Part shown: positions 21,643-34,169 of the stretch, one piece after another
Position numbering within the stretch: position 1 is the first letter of the stretch
How the letters are laid out: the number at the start of each line of letters is the position of its first letter
Assembly (NCBI GenBank): GCA_017506865.1
Contig: JAFCMP010000541.1
Coordinates: forward strand, 1-64,000
DNA: 64,000 nt
Source: Tribonema minus
Taxonomy: Eukaryota > Sar > Xanthophyceae > Tribonematales > Tribonemataceae
Reading direction: 5' to 3'
Program-made: the position numbers and the translations under genes
The notes under the pieces: model-generated
What the model was told of the DNA's origin: nothing
The model's input: only the letters and a program-made list of their open reading frames with translations
The model's database searches: none

Positions 21643-22922
21643 ATGGCTGCTGCCGCTGCGCGCCTCCCCCTGTGTCGTCCTGCCCAACACACTGTCAGTC
21701 GGCTTAAAAAAAGAAGCAGATTTCTTCCTTCCAGAAATCCCTTGGTAGTGAAGAAACAGTTCCTGGAAGCTTACGCGTGCTGATCACCCACAAGCAGCGC
21801 CATCAGGCAAAACGAAGCACTTTCTGACAGTTTCGAGTGAGAGACGGCTGCGGTGCGCTGCCTCCAAACAACACGCAGGCCTCCAGCGTCATCGCAGCAG
21901 CAACACCAGCAGCGCGGAGCACGTCAGGAAGCGTGCCAGGCGCTCTGTAGAGGCCACCGACCAGCTTGCTGAACTAGGCATGGCGGATATTGGAGGAGGC
22001 TGGAAGGAGTTCTTTACTCCGGAGGTAAAGCCTGTGAGTTGTCGCCAAAACTGTGCACCATCACAGAACTGAATCACAACATGAAAGTTGCGCACGATCG
22101 TCCCATCACCTTGCTCACGTGCACTCCTTTTGATCTGTTGCTTCAGACTACCACAACGCAAGCAGCGGGCAGACGACATGGGAACGGCCAGAAAATCCGC
22201 GGCGGCCCCCTCCCCTTCCAGCATGCCCCCCGCCGGTCCCAGCCAAGGGACCTAGCCCTGTGCCTGCTGCAAAGCCCTCATCAGGCACTGCAGCTCCGCC
22301 CGGTGACCTCCTCGCCGCGATTAAGGGCGGCGCTAGACTCAAGAAAGTGGACACAGCAGACAGTCTGTGCCCAAGGCGGCAGGGGGGGGTGTAGAAGAAG
22401 ACAGATCGAGGGGCGGGGCCGGCGGCGGCCGGCGGCGGCGGCGGCGCTTCTAACCACGCCGCCACCAGAAGAAGCGGCGGCGGTGGCGGCGGCGGCGGGG
22501 CGGTGGCGGCAGGGGGCGGCTTCATGAGCGAGCTGGCGGGCGCCATGAACAGGCGCACCAAACAGCGGCCGCGCGTCCTCCACAGGCCCCCCGCCAGTGC
22601 CCGCATCGGCGCCGCCATCCCGGCCTTCACCGTGAAGCCGCGGCCAGCAGGGCTGGGCGACTCAGGAGGGGGAGGGGGTGGTGTGCAGTCGCGGGGCCCG
22701 CCTCCCGTGCCTGCGACCGTGCCGCCGCCTGTGCCTGCGCAGGGGCCGCCGCCGGTGCGGTGCCGGCGGGCGGCCTTCGTTCGCGCCTTACACGCCCGCG
22801 GCAGCGGCGGCGGCGGGCAGCAGCCCGGCAACGGCGCGGATGCAGGGCTCACGACGGACCAGCGGCTCGCGGCAATCGAGCGCAAGCTCGACAGGATACT
22901 GGCGCACCTGGGTCTGAGCTGA
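21643..22922 (+). pseudogene. WW and WH2 domain protein, right-arm copy (frame broken)
   Basis: This is the mirror of the gene at 19,499-20,768, with exons at about 21643-21836, 21887-22033 and 22147-22922. Several small indels break the frame. A T is missing near 21,779, an A is extra in the AAAA near 21,810, a T is missing at the exon 2 start, and a G is missing at 22,024 in the WW coding stretch. Multiple changes also occur in the G-rich part at 22,380-22,440. Conversely it keeps the correct AAAA at about 22,192 and the correct A-run length near 21,706, where the left copy fails. The two copies together give one clean reading, which points to read error rather than gene decay. Called a pseudogene only because this copy cannot be translated as given. 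Confidence 0.6.
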
Positions 22923-23686
22923 TGGCTGCGCTTTGCGTGTCAGCGTAATGTCAGCGTGTAGGACAGATGGGCGGCTGCTGGGTTTTGAGGCTGCTGTTGC
23001 TCGTGGGGACACGCAATGCGGCTCTTACACGTGAAATAGGGCCCCTTGGCAGCTGGTACCACTGCTGCTGCCGCCACTGTGCGGCAGCTGCTGCTGCCGC
23101 CACTGTGCGGCAGCCGGTGCAGCTGCTGCTCCTGCTTTGTTCAGATCGGGGGGTGAGAACTGCTTGTCTAGTGTGTACCAGAGCGTGCCTGGCGATGAGG
23201 GTGTGATACTAGCCTTAGTCCCTCGTTTGTCATGGCTTCTGTTGTGTCTAGTTGTGGCAGAGTCGTAAAAACTGGTGTATGCATTAACACCCCATACATA
23301 AATACATATCTAATGCTGAAACATACTTGCGCTTTGCAAATGTGTGTTTTTCTGGTGACCTCACCTCTGCATACGGCACGAGCTGAACAGTTAAGTTTGA
23401 AGTATCATCAAAGTTGAAGTCTCCGTTCTCTGCAGTGGTGTCTGCATTTAGTGGTTCGGTTGGGGACACAGCGCAGCTGCGCGGGTGCGCGATGCATAAG
23501 AAGCGCTCACTGCTGTTGTGCTGGCCTGCCCGACGAGCTGTCTAGGTTTGGTGTCGACACTTGCATTTCGTCAAGCAACAGGAGCGACTCGCTGCTGTCG
23601 ACGGCTAGCCAGCGATCCCGGCAGAGAGGCACTCGAAAGCTTTTTCGAGGATGCAAATAGGGCGGGGAGAGCAGCAGTGAGGGGAG

Positions 23687-25336
23687 ATGAGCATAGAAGA
23701 GCGAACACGATGGTGAGAGGGCTTTCATTTTGTACCATCAGTGTCATCCAAGTGACCACATGCTGGCAGGCACTTGATTGCAGATACTATACTGTATCAA
23801 TTGCCACGACAGCAACATCACACAAGAAGCGTGGTTGGTGCTGTGACGGCACGACCTGTTTGACAGCACCTTGGCTGTCTTCCTCTGCTTGCCGACTAAC
23901 ATCGAAGCCCGACTGTGCATCCAGTAACATAGTTTGGGTGAGGCAAGCTGCGCATTCAATGCCGCCATTTCAAAGAACAAATGACCTGAGGCAAATGGTG
24001 ACCTGCAACGGCTGTGGCCTGATGACACAGGCTACAATAGCTAACACTACAGCAAACTCTGCAACAGTAGGCTTGCGACGCCCCTGAACAACAACATGCT
24101 CACATACCTACACGCTGCTGTGCCAACATTTGACCCAGGGTGTCTCATAGAAGGCAAAAAATGGAAGCGGAGCCACAATAAAGTAACAAAAGACAGTCGT
24201 CCCTGTGCATTGCCTGCGGGCAGATACACAACAGTTTTCAGCCAGGTGTCCGTTGCAGTGCAAACAGGAATCTCATCTGTAGTTACATCATCTGTGACCA
24301 GCAAGCGCTTTTGCCCGAGGGCAAATGCAGGCCGCAATATGTTGACTGTGGTTGATGGCACCCGTACTTCAATCTCACCACCGATTGCAGTCACGTGGTC
24401 TCTGTCTGAACCTGCGGCAAGTGTTGCGCGCTGCAGCAGCTTTGCAGCGAGCAACAGCCAGCCTGCTGAGATGTCATGACAGCGCTCAATGAGAGTTCAA
24501 CATTGTGGGGGCTGACAGCGCCCACTGCGTTACACCATCTTCCAAATACAGGCTATCATTGGGGAGGAGCTGGAGGATGAGATCATGTCAAAGGCGACGG
24601 CGCTGCGCGATCTGGCGGATTCAATGGTGGAGCAAACGGGCGCTGTGGATGAGAAGCAGCTGCGGCCACTGATTGACGAAATAGGTACGCAGGCAGGTTT
24701 GTGATACTTAAACATTAAGTTAAAGCCCAGATGGGTTTGATTAGTCTCATGTCAACAACAGCGCCTTCGCATTACACGCGCCCTCTGAAGGTTCTGTGCA
24801 GAGCATTTCGTAAAGGAAAGCAACTACCTCTATGTTTGTCGCAAAAGCTCTCTGGGCGCATGCTGTCTCGGCTTCTCAGGAGCTCAAGCATGCATTGCAA
24901 CCTGAGGCCATTGCTCGCGTTGTTTGCAATGAACGCCCGCAAGCTGATTGCGTAAGTGGTGTGATTTGTGACAAGCACCCATGAGCTCATGAAGTCCAGC
25001 ATGATAGTTTTGCATGCATGACAACTGGTTCCAGCAACTGAGTGACACTGTTGGCACAGTGCATCCATCACAGCTACTCTGTACAAAAGTAGCGAAAAGC
25101 TTTGTTTACGGCAAGATGTTCCAGCCCATTGGCCTGACAATGTTGGCACAGTGTATGTACTCAACGCTATCGGTAAGCATCGCATTAACGGAACTTTCAA
25201 AATGTACAAGTGTGTGCATGGTGAAGACAAGCAACTGACTGAGCCACTGTTCGCTCTTTTGCAATCGCATGCAGGCGAGCTCAAGACGCAGTACAGGGCT
25301 GTACTGGGGGGAGTCGTGAGGAGCAACGCACCCTGA
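23687..25336 (+). CDS. Small helical protein, unidentified, right-arm copy
   Basis: Mirror of the gene at 17,078-18,732. Exons are 23687-23712 (from the conservative ATG), 24552-24684 and 25275-25336. The second and third exons equal the left arm and encode AIIGEELEDEIMSKATALRD and GELKTQYRAVLGGVVRSNAP. The first exon has lost one T just before its donor (CGATGGTGAG against CGATTGGTGAG) and has an extra G upstream. As written, the first junction is therefore out of frame. Function unknown; the 5' end is uncertain as for the left copy. Confidence 0.5.
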
Positions 25337-26470
25337 GCATACCAAGCATCAGCACCTTATTAAGCCAAGTTTACACTGATGGTGGCTGTGCCGCCACTGC
25401 GGTGCATATACTCATGTGCACACAGCAGCGGCGGCACTGCCTCTTTTAGCTCACAGAATATTCTGGGTACTGTCGCCCGAGCACACTCCCGGTGCGCGGG
25501 CTCTTGCAGAGTGTCATGCCAAACAGAGGGCAATAGTGACACTTAGCAATGGCATGAACATGTTCTGGCATAACTTACACAGATAGTTAGTGCCTTTGTA
25601 CAGGTGCATGGTCAACAGCAGCAGTGGCGACTGCAGCCACAACCAGGGATTTCAGACACGATCAGATACACACAGACGCACTGCGTGGAGGGGGGTGGTA
25701 GGCAGTGAAGGTAGTCTGATATATAATTGTTAGTTTCTTCACAATAACAATATGCCTACCTTTACGCACTACATCCTGTCATCGATTGGTCTGCCTGCTC
25801 TCTCGATCAACTGCTGTAATATGCGCGCAGCTGTATCAGCTGGATTGCTGATACACTGATGGTGTATTGCTACAGGAAAATGAACAACACCGGCGCACGG
25901 GAAATCAGCGCAGACAAAATATAAATGTAGTGTATTCATGTGGAGCATTGTCAGCGGTGCTTGTCTCTGCATTGCTGCGTGCTGGTGTCTGTGGTCCAAC
26001 ACTGTGCAGCAAAACATACTTCTACCTCACAGCCTGTCCCTGTAGCCCGTAGGTCTCTCTGTAGATATTGCACGCCTTCTGATACTGATAGCCTTGCGCG
26101 AGCATGGTGAGTTTCAAGAGCAGCGCCACTATGTGTCAAAGATGCGGCGCTGGTGTGCATACCGCATCAGGTATTTTACATGATACCTCATTTGCCCCCT
26201 TTATGTATGCACCCCTATGACAACATGTACTATCCTGATCCTGCTGTCCCCCAACATGTACAGACTATGTCAGTGAGCCATCGCGGTTCCTCCGTTAGCT
26301 CTGTGATTGATTGTGGTTGGTCCTTTTTTGTGCTTCCCCTCTGGCTCCAGTGCCAATGGCGGGTCCACATCTACATGTGAGAAGTACTGATCATACAATG
26401 CATGCAACATGCATGATTCACGTCAATCATGCAGCATGTACCATGCATGGCTATCTTTGTCGTTGCCCGC
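25337..26470. other. Convergent intergenic region (right)
   Basis: Mirror of 15,940-17,077, with a few small length differences around 26,200. It holds the inverted hairpin at 26,410-26,433 and no supported gene. Confidence 0.6.
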
Positions 26471-29400
26471 TCACTCCTCAATCTTGGCCTCTTCCAGCTT
26501 GGTGATCTTGCCCGTCTCAAAAAACTCCTTGATGTACTCAATGGTGTCGTGACCGACATTCGGCACTTTCTTGTCGCTCTTGCCGGAGGCAACCGGCATG
26601 TTCTCTGCGCGGCATGCCACAGGGCAGGGGTTCAACGCAAGCGAAGATATTGTGGTTTGGCGAGCAGGCCATAGGGCAAAGGTTTCAAGGGTGCAACGCA
26701 AGCGGAGAGATTGTGGCCAGTTCTCTGCGTGGTATGCCATAGGGCATGGGGTCAATACCATCAACAAATACTGTGATTTACTTTCTTGTCGATTCTTGCT
26801 TAGGCGCGGAAGAGCTTGGGTGATTGATACAATGCTTACACATGCGAAGTACTACAGTAAATGGTGTATGTAGATGTCTTGTTGCGAAATTAGACAATGC
26901 TCAACAACAACTACAACATGGCCATACATACTTCAATGTAGACGCATCATGGTGCAAGCGAGTCAGTGCTTTAGTCTCGCGATGCCTGCATGATTTCTTG
27001 AGGTTTGTGGTCTCGTCACAGGGACACCGAAGTGCCAATAAGGAATCTATGACACAAAACGCCACCTGATGATAGGGACATATGTAAGTGCCTGCAAGGG
27101 TTGTTGACACTGAACAGCTGTTCAATACCCACCAAAAACCACCGTGCAGATATGTTTGGTAAACCAGCAAGGGACCATCATGCCCCCGCACGTGACAAAG
27201 TCATTGAAGGCCATATATGATATCAAGAGACTCCTTTGCATATCTCAAATTACTGAATCTTCAGAGACATCTTTCAACCCTACCGCTGCAGCTATACATT
27301 GCTGACAGTGTGACTGCTGGCAAGGTCAGATTTCCTACCATAACTGTTGGTGTGTGCATGCGTGTCACAATAGCCCTGCGACGTGGCATACAGTGCACCT
27401 GGAGTGATGGCCCAGTCAAGGTCTCTGATGGCGGTCGCTCCCTGCACAAACGCAGAGATTCACCAGCAATCAGCATGTGCAACTTCAAATGGGCACAGCG
27501 GTCGTACCAATGATGGCAACTTCACATTCAACAGCTCATTCCCCCAGCATCAAGCAGCGGTGCTCAGGGTCTAGCCTTGCAGGGGTTAAGCGTGTGCCAC
27601 TATGTATACACACACACGTACACAGAAAAGCGCCAGCTGTTGACGCAACATTCATAGCCATGCCGTCCGCTCGACACTTGGACGGTGGCATACATGCTGC
27701 ATGCACATTGCAGCACTGCTCATACTTGAGGCCAGGTGCGACTCGTAGGCAGAATAGATTGAACTCGCTGAACGTCCAAGGTTGTTGGTGCAAGAAATGC
27801 AACGGCATTGGCCAAGTATGCCAAGCTCATGCCACTCATCTTGGAGAGCAATCATCGCTCTCGTGGTGTAGACAAATTCATGCCATCTTCTGCGCTGGCG
27901 CGTATGACTACAAATGTGACATCGCCTGCACACGCAATGCACACCGCTCCAGTGTTGACAGCAGTCCCCGTTGGTCAGGCCTCAGTCAGCGGGTGGGATC
28001 CGGGGGGGGGGGTGTGAGGGTTCCATTACAGCTGCGCAATGCATGTCCCATGGAGATGGAAGTGCAATGTTTGTCTGCAGGTGCATCTGACAGCAACCCT
28101 CTAGGCCTTCCGTGTACAAACTTCAACTGTTCTTATGTTGTAGGCTCAATGGCACGCTTCAGGCGACCAACCGCTGATCACTACACCTACCAGAAACTTC
28201 AAGTTCAGCGTCCCCTGCCTCGCATGCCGTACTTAAAGGACATTTTCAGCGTTCACAAACAATGATGGAACAGGAAGGCAACTTACGCGCTGCAGCATGG
28301 CGCCTCTGATGCGGTTCTTGCTGTCCTTGGCGCCGGCCTTGAAGTACGAGTTGGCCAGCTCGCGCAGCGCCTCCACCAGCGCCGTATTCTCCTGCACCTG
28401 CACATCCGAATGCCAAGTTTGCGCGTTGAATGTGCGTAGATGAGGTGAAGTTGGCGACGCCCCTCCTTGCAGAGAGGGTATGCAGCTGCTCCTAACCCTA
28501 ACCCTGACCGTAGCCCTAACCTGACCTTAACCGAAACCCTAACCCTGAGCTGACCGTCCTATCCTGCGCCTGCCCATTCAGGCCTGCAAGAGTTGACAGT
28601 GCTATGAGGGTGTGTATATCATGTCAACTCGAGGTACCCCCCTCCCCCCCCCCGCCCCCCCCCCCCCCCCCCCCCCCCTGTCTTGCAAAGGTGCACGCAG
28701 CTGCTCAAGAGTGACGGTAGTCAGGTGGCGCAGTTGCAAGCCAAACCTGATGTGACTGCGGCGTGCATGGCGTCAGCACCTGCGTGTGTGCGTACCATTG
28801 AGCCGCTGAAGCGAGACTTGCCCTACTCCTGTCCCTACCCTTAAGGCTTAAATGAGATCATGACTGAGAGGTGTGTCGTGCACAAGATGCGCAGCAGATG
28901 CAAGTACTTGCGTTGACGTCAACCCGCGATCTTTTGACACGTGGCTTCCCCTTCCTCTGATGCCAATTTCAAGTGTGAACTTGCCTTGACCTCGCCCACA
29001 ACGTTCCTGCCGCGCGGCTCGTCCTCCCCACCCTTTCCTCTGATGCCAATTTCAACTGTGAACTTGCCTTGACGTTACCCACGAGGTTCTTGCCGCGCGG
29101 CTCCTCCTCACCCTTCCTCCGATGCCAACTTCAACCGTGAACTTGCCGACAATGAGCCAACTTCAAATTTGAACTTGCCTTGACGTCGCCCACGAGGTTC
29201 TTCACGCACGGCTCCTCCGCACCTTTCAGGAGCCAACTTTAAGTGTGGATTTGCCTTGACATCACCCAACTTCAAGTGTGAACTTGCCTTGATGTCGCCC
29301 ACGAGGTTCTTGACGCGCGGCTCCTCCGCGACGCCAGTTTTCTCCTGCAGCAGCGTGAGCTTTCTCAATCCAACTTCAGGTGTGTACTCGCCTTGACATC

Positions 29401-31123
29401 ATCCAACTTCAAGTGTGAACTCGCCTTGACGTCGCCCACGAGGTTCTTGACGCGCGGCTCCTCGGCGACACCCGTCTTCTCCTGCAACAGCGCCAGCGCG
29501 CGTATGACATCTACGGTGCTCCTCTCTGTCTTGCACTGCTCCAGGACGTCCGTGCAGAGCGCGATGGTGGGGGCGTCACCCGCCTTTTCGTCCGCCTCCG
29601 GCAGCGCGATGCCGCGCTTCTTGGCCTCCAGGCACAGGCGCTCGGACAGCTCACGCATGGACGTGCCCTTGTCGTCAACGGGCCACTCCATGACCTCCTG
29701 CGTTTGATGAATTGAAGTATGGAGCTGCTTCAGATAAATTTGAAGTATGGAGCTGCCCCGTATTGGCCACTCAATTGCCACTTGACGCACCACTTAACAT
29801 TCGGCATAAAATGGTGATATGAAAGCATTGTCGTCGTTCATGGGCCACCCCATGACCTCCTGAAGGAGCAGGTGCATGGGCACATGAAAGTTTCAGGCGA
29901 TCACCTCTTGACGCACAAGTTAGCATTCGCCATAAAATCGTGATAGGAAGGCACCCTTGTCGTCAATGGGTCACTTCATGACCGCCTGAAGTAGCAGGTG
30001 CGTGGGCACACATAGCTTCTTAAAAACAAATTTGAAGCACGGAGCTGCCCCGTGTCGGCCACTCATTCCCCGCTGAGTGCACCATTTAGCATTTAGCAAG
30101 AATCACACTTGAACTTGCAAGTAACAGCAGCCTATTACCCATGGTCTGATCAGCTGATTCCGCGCACATTCGCTGGATGACAATCTGATCCACACGTGCA
30201 CATTGATGGCATTGAGATGTGGCTGTGCAGCAGCACAGAGACTGCCGTCTGGGCAAGTGAAAACTGCCACTGAGGAGCTACCATCACGATGCGCTGCAGT
30301 ACGTGCAGTCAACACTGCGCGCGGTAAACACCGAGAGAGTCCATTGCAGGCCACATACCATGTGACTACGAATATTTATCCAGAACTGCAGTACCACTGG
30401 CATCCACATTTGCCATCAAGATCACGCACAAACATTAGACAAATGCCTGGGAAAGGAGGTTACTACCGAATGGGATGGCCTAAGGACATACCTGGTCAAC
30501 CACGGGCTTCTTGCCAACAGGCCCTGGCACCCTCTTGTCAATCTCCGCCTTGCGCTTCTTTCCCGCCTTAGCGGTCAGGCCCCACATGTGCTCGAGCCCA
30601 GCGATGACGGCTTCCGGTTCCACCTTTTTGTCATCCGAGTACTCCTGCACAACCTTGATGACGGAGTCAACCACCTCCTTGCACTCCTTCTTACCCCTGT
30701 CACATGATAGCAAGCATGGAGTCTGCAGTGTCAGATTGTTGGCAACTGTTACAGTCTCAGGGGCACGTCTGCATAATTAGATTGCTGACAATTGTTGCAA
30801 TCTCAGGGGCAAGGTGCACAGAGCGCTAGTGAGGCTCTGGTGGTGCGACTCAGTCGAAGAACATCGCATGAGCCGGCCCATTTGCATCTACACTGCACTA
30901 GACGTAAGGCGGTCGAGGACCACGACTCACAACATCGGCCAGCACAATAGGATATACTGCATCATGTACACAACCTCTCAAATACTACTGCTGCATCAGT
31001 CAGAACATGTTGTTCACACACTCACCGCGGGATGGATATGCCCCTGTCTTCTGCATCCGCCAGAATCTGGTGTACGTCGAGGCCCGCTCCTGCAGCTGGC
31101 GACGCTGACGCTGCCTCTGCCAT
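26471..31123 (-). CDS. Protein with C-terminal Pol X-like 8-kDa/HhH domain, right-arm copy
   Basis: Second copy of the 287-residue protein. Exons on the minus strand are 31123-31026, 30696-30492, 29697-29425, 28397-28287, 27441-27399 and 26604-26471. Translation agrees with the left copy throughout: an unrecognised charged N-terminal half, then the NRIRGAMLQRGATAIRDLDW block and the VPNVGHDTIEYIKEFFETG hairpin. It shows the same GC-type donor after exon 3, the same exon-tail copies in intron 3 and the same poly-tract (here poly-C, 28,637-28,678). The paired ChaC gene diverges from a 249-base gap. Confidence 0.8.
28971..29424 (-). repeat. Copies of exon 3 tail in intron 3 (right)
   Basis: Mirror of the array at 12,987-13,440. 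It has four decaying copies of the coding exon edge, each followed on the sense strand by GCAAGT. Confidence 0.85.
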
Positions 31124-31372
31124 AGTTCTCACCGTCTCTCTTTTGGTAGGTTCGTAGTTGAAGCTGTGTTGAAGCCAAACCTAATTTCTGAGCTGACTGA
31201 CAAGGCAGCAGCGAGTGCAGCTCGAACTCACAAGAGTTTTATCAGGCAATGAAGGCCCTCTGACGCCGCTCCGCTGTAGATGTGGTTGGCCAACTCACTC
31301 CCCAGATCCGCGTTTGAGGTCTGGCGGTGACGCTCCTGGCTGAGTTGTGCTTGCGGGAATGACCTTCATGAC
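31124..31372. promoter_or_regulatory. Divergent promoter, helix-hairpin-helix gene / ChaC (right)
   Basis: Mirror of 11,039-11,287, a 249-base gap between divergent start codons. No core element was recognised. Confidence 0.5.
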
Positions 31373-34169
31373 ATGACTAGGGGATCTAAAGGAATCCTGC
31401 TGCCATTGCTTATACTTTCATACTGCTACGTGTCTCTGACGGAGGGCTTCACGCCACCAAAGATGACTGCTGCCTCGGCAGCACCTCATGCTGCGGAAGG
31501 CATCACCGCCACAGCGGCACCAGCAGAGATTGTCACGACCAAAGTAGTTCGCACATGGGACGCTGATAATGGTGTCTGGGTCGGCTCATTGGAGGAAGAG
31601 CACCACCAGCTACCGCAGCCCCTATGGATTTTCGGTTATGGGTCACTGTGCTGGAGACCAGAGGAGAGCTGGTCAAGCTATGAAAAGAGGCAGGGCTTCA
31701 TCAAAGGACGGCGGCGTATGTTTGGTGAGAATGTCAGCAGATCTGAAGAACTGTACCTCAACTTGTTGTGGCGATACTTGTCGTCTGTAAAAAGTTAGTA
31801 CGCGTCTTGAAGTCAACAGCAGCGATGCTGAGTGCATCAAAATGCCCCATTTGCGACCATGCTGGCACAGTGCGCTTAAACAACGCGACATTTTGTTTGA
31901 AGAAATTGGGTCACTGGTGATCATTGTGGCACCGACCATCCCAACTGCATCCTCAGTCCCTGCAGCTGTCAGTCGCAGCGCAGACGCCATTCACGTTGCT
32001 GACGGCACCAGTTAGACCAACGCCAGTTGCTCTACGCCCATGCGCCCGCCCGCAGCGCAGCGCAGCATGGACCACAGGGGCACACCCGCTGCGCCGGGCC
32101 TCGTCGTAACCCTCGTGCCCGATGACCACCTGGAGAGCCTCGGCATGCGCGATCCCTCTAGCGCGCCGTCAGAGACGTTCGGCGCCGTTTACAGGGTGCC
32201 TGATGATGACGTGCAGGCGGTGCTTGCAGACCTCGACCACCGCGAGAAGGGCGGCTACACGCGCTGCATCGTGGACGTGCACTGTCACGACCGTAGCGGC
32301 GGTGCGCAGGAGGAGGTGCTGCAGGCCCTGCTGTACACAGGTGTGCTTGTGTGTACTCGTGGACTGTTTGTGTACTGTATGTGTGTAAGTACCAAGACCC
32401 CGAACCAGGTCTGTTTGTATGTGTGAAGGCCGCTACATATGCAGACATGTTGTCTGGCGTGTAAATTCAGTCAGAACACATGCCGTATCCTGACACAGGT
32501 GTGTATGTGTACGTGTGTGTGTACTCGTGGGCTTGTGGTATGTATGTGTGAAGGCTTCAAAACAGGTCTGCATGTGTACATGCGGGTAGCTTCACAGGCC
32601 GGCTGTCTGGCGCGTCAACGCTGTCAGAATGCATGCGGCGATTTGAGCTGCGATGTGCCCCGCAGCTCGGCGCCAGCCCCAGCATTTGGGGCACTGCGAC
32701 TTGCAGTGCATGTGTGGTCGGCCACCAGCTTTTGACACAAGCCAAGGGGCGGCTACAAGAGACTTTGAGTTGCAGATGTTGCATTCAGTGCATAGCGGTG
32801 AGCTGTTCTCTATGTTTCCTCCAGATGCCGTGCACAAAAGGTCACCTGAGCTGGGGTGCTACTTTTTACGACCATGAGATCTGCAGTGGTGGGATGCCAC
32901 GTCATCGCCAGCGATCAAATTTTTGAACGCGCCGATCGCGTTGTGTCCTCCGTCGCCTTCACACCTGTGTTTCTCGCTGGCCCTCTACGGTTAACTCGTT
33001 GCAATGCATTCTTGGCTTCCCATTCATCGTCTCGACGTTAGTGATACATAGTGATGGCCCATGTTGACGCATGTGCGTTCCACTCCTTTTGTGTGCGGCA
33101 GGCACCACCGACAACCCCAACTTCTGGCTGGCGAGCGCTGCCGACGCTGCGGCAATTATTGCGCGCGCGCACGGCCCATCGGGCGCCAACACCGAGTACC
33201 TGTTCAACCTCGCCACATGGCTGAGGTGCGGTGTCATCGCCAGAGCAGCAGCACGCGTTGTGATGCGTGTTTCGACAGTGCGGAGCGTTGATGTCTAGTG
33301 GTGATTATCATCGCAGTGCGCATCTGCTTGTGTCACCGCCTCTGACTGCGTACCTCGTGCCCTACTGCGCGAGCTGCAAAGTGTGGGGCACAAATCGTTT
33401 GGTCTACAGTCACAGGCAGGGGTTACTCCAGGCGTGGCGGGGGGGCAGTGAGTCCCGCCTTTAGATTTCTCATCTAGTTCAGAGTTGGCTGTCGTTGCCA
33501 CACTGAGCCGCTGTATATTGCGCGGTGGCTGACTCGCTGCTGTTGGCGCTGCAAGCGCTGCCGTGTGCACGTATGTGCATGCGTGCCTTCAAATCGTGCA
33601 GCGCACGACACCCTGCACACTGGTCATCAGCTGCGGTGAACGAACACCAGGCAGCTTGTCACAAGTGTTGATGCTGATCACTTGTGTATGCATGTACATG
33701 TATGCATGTACATACTTAGCTTGCAGCAATGCCATTGCGCGGATATTGCACCACCGGCTCGCAAGTCATGCACTAGCCCGCATGGTCGTAGAGTTAGGGT
33801 TTAGGGTTGAGGTTAGGTTTAGGTGAGCCCTGCAGTGATGCCTTTGCACCTTGTTGGTTTCGCCCATGTGTCATCGTGCCAGAGAGCCGTGCCACAGACG
33901 CCGTCAGCCTGAGCGCCGTGTGTCTGGCCATCAAGAAGCCTGCAGAAGCGCAGTGCACTCCAAATTCTGCGCTGCAATCCGCCACCTGTACAAGGTGGCC
34001 GACTCAGTTGCGATGCACATTTGTTCTGCTGCCCTGCAGGTCAGCCGGCGCGGTGGACGAGCACGTTGTGGAAATAGAAGAGGTGGTGTTGTCGCTAGTG
34101 GTAAAGCCAGAGGGCACCGCGCTCGCTGGGGCTGCGGTCACAGCGACAGAGGACGTCACAGCGTTATGA
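31373..34169 (+). CDS. ChaC-type gamma-glutamylcyclotransferase, right-arm copy
   Basis: Copy of the glutathione-degrading ChaC enzyme. Exons are 31373-31724, 32056-32340, 33102-33225 and 34040-34169, 296 residues. Exon 1 carries the hydrophobic N-terminus and LWIFGYGSLCWRPE. Exon 2 carries DHRGTPAAPG through LDHREKGGYTR with the expected catalytic Glu. Exon 3 carries DNPNFWL and GPSGANTEYLF, and exon 4 carries DEHV and a tail about 35 residues long that is Val/Ala/Thr-rich. The exon 2 acceptor is one of several CGCAG repeats, of which only the first keeps the frame (MFAQRSMDHRG). Intron 2 contains a second copy of the exon 2 edge and donor (ACACAGGTGTG) near 32,491. Coding exons equal the left arm. 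Confidence 0.93.
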
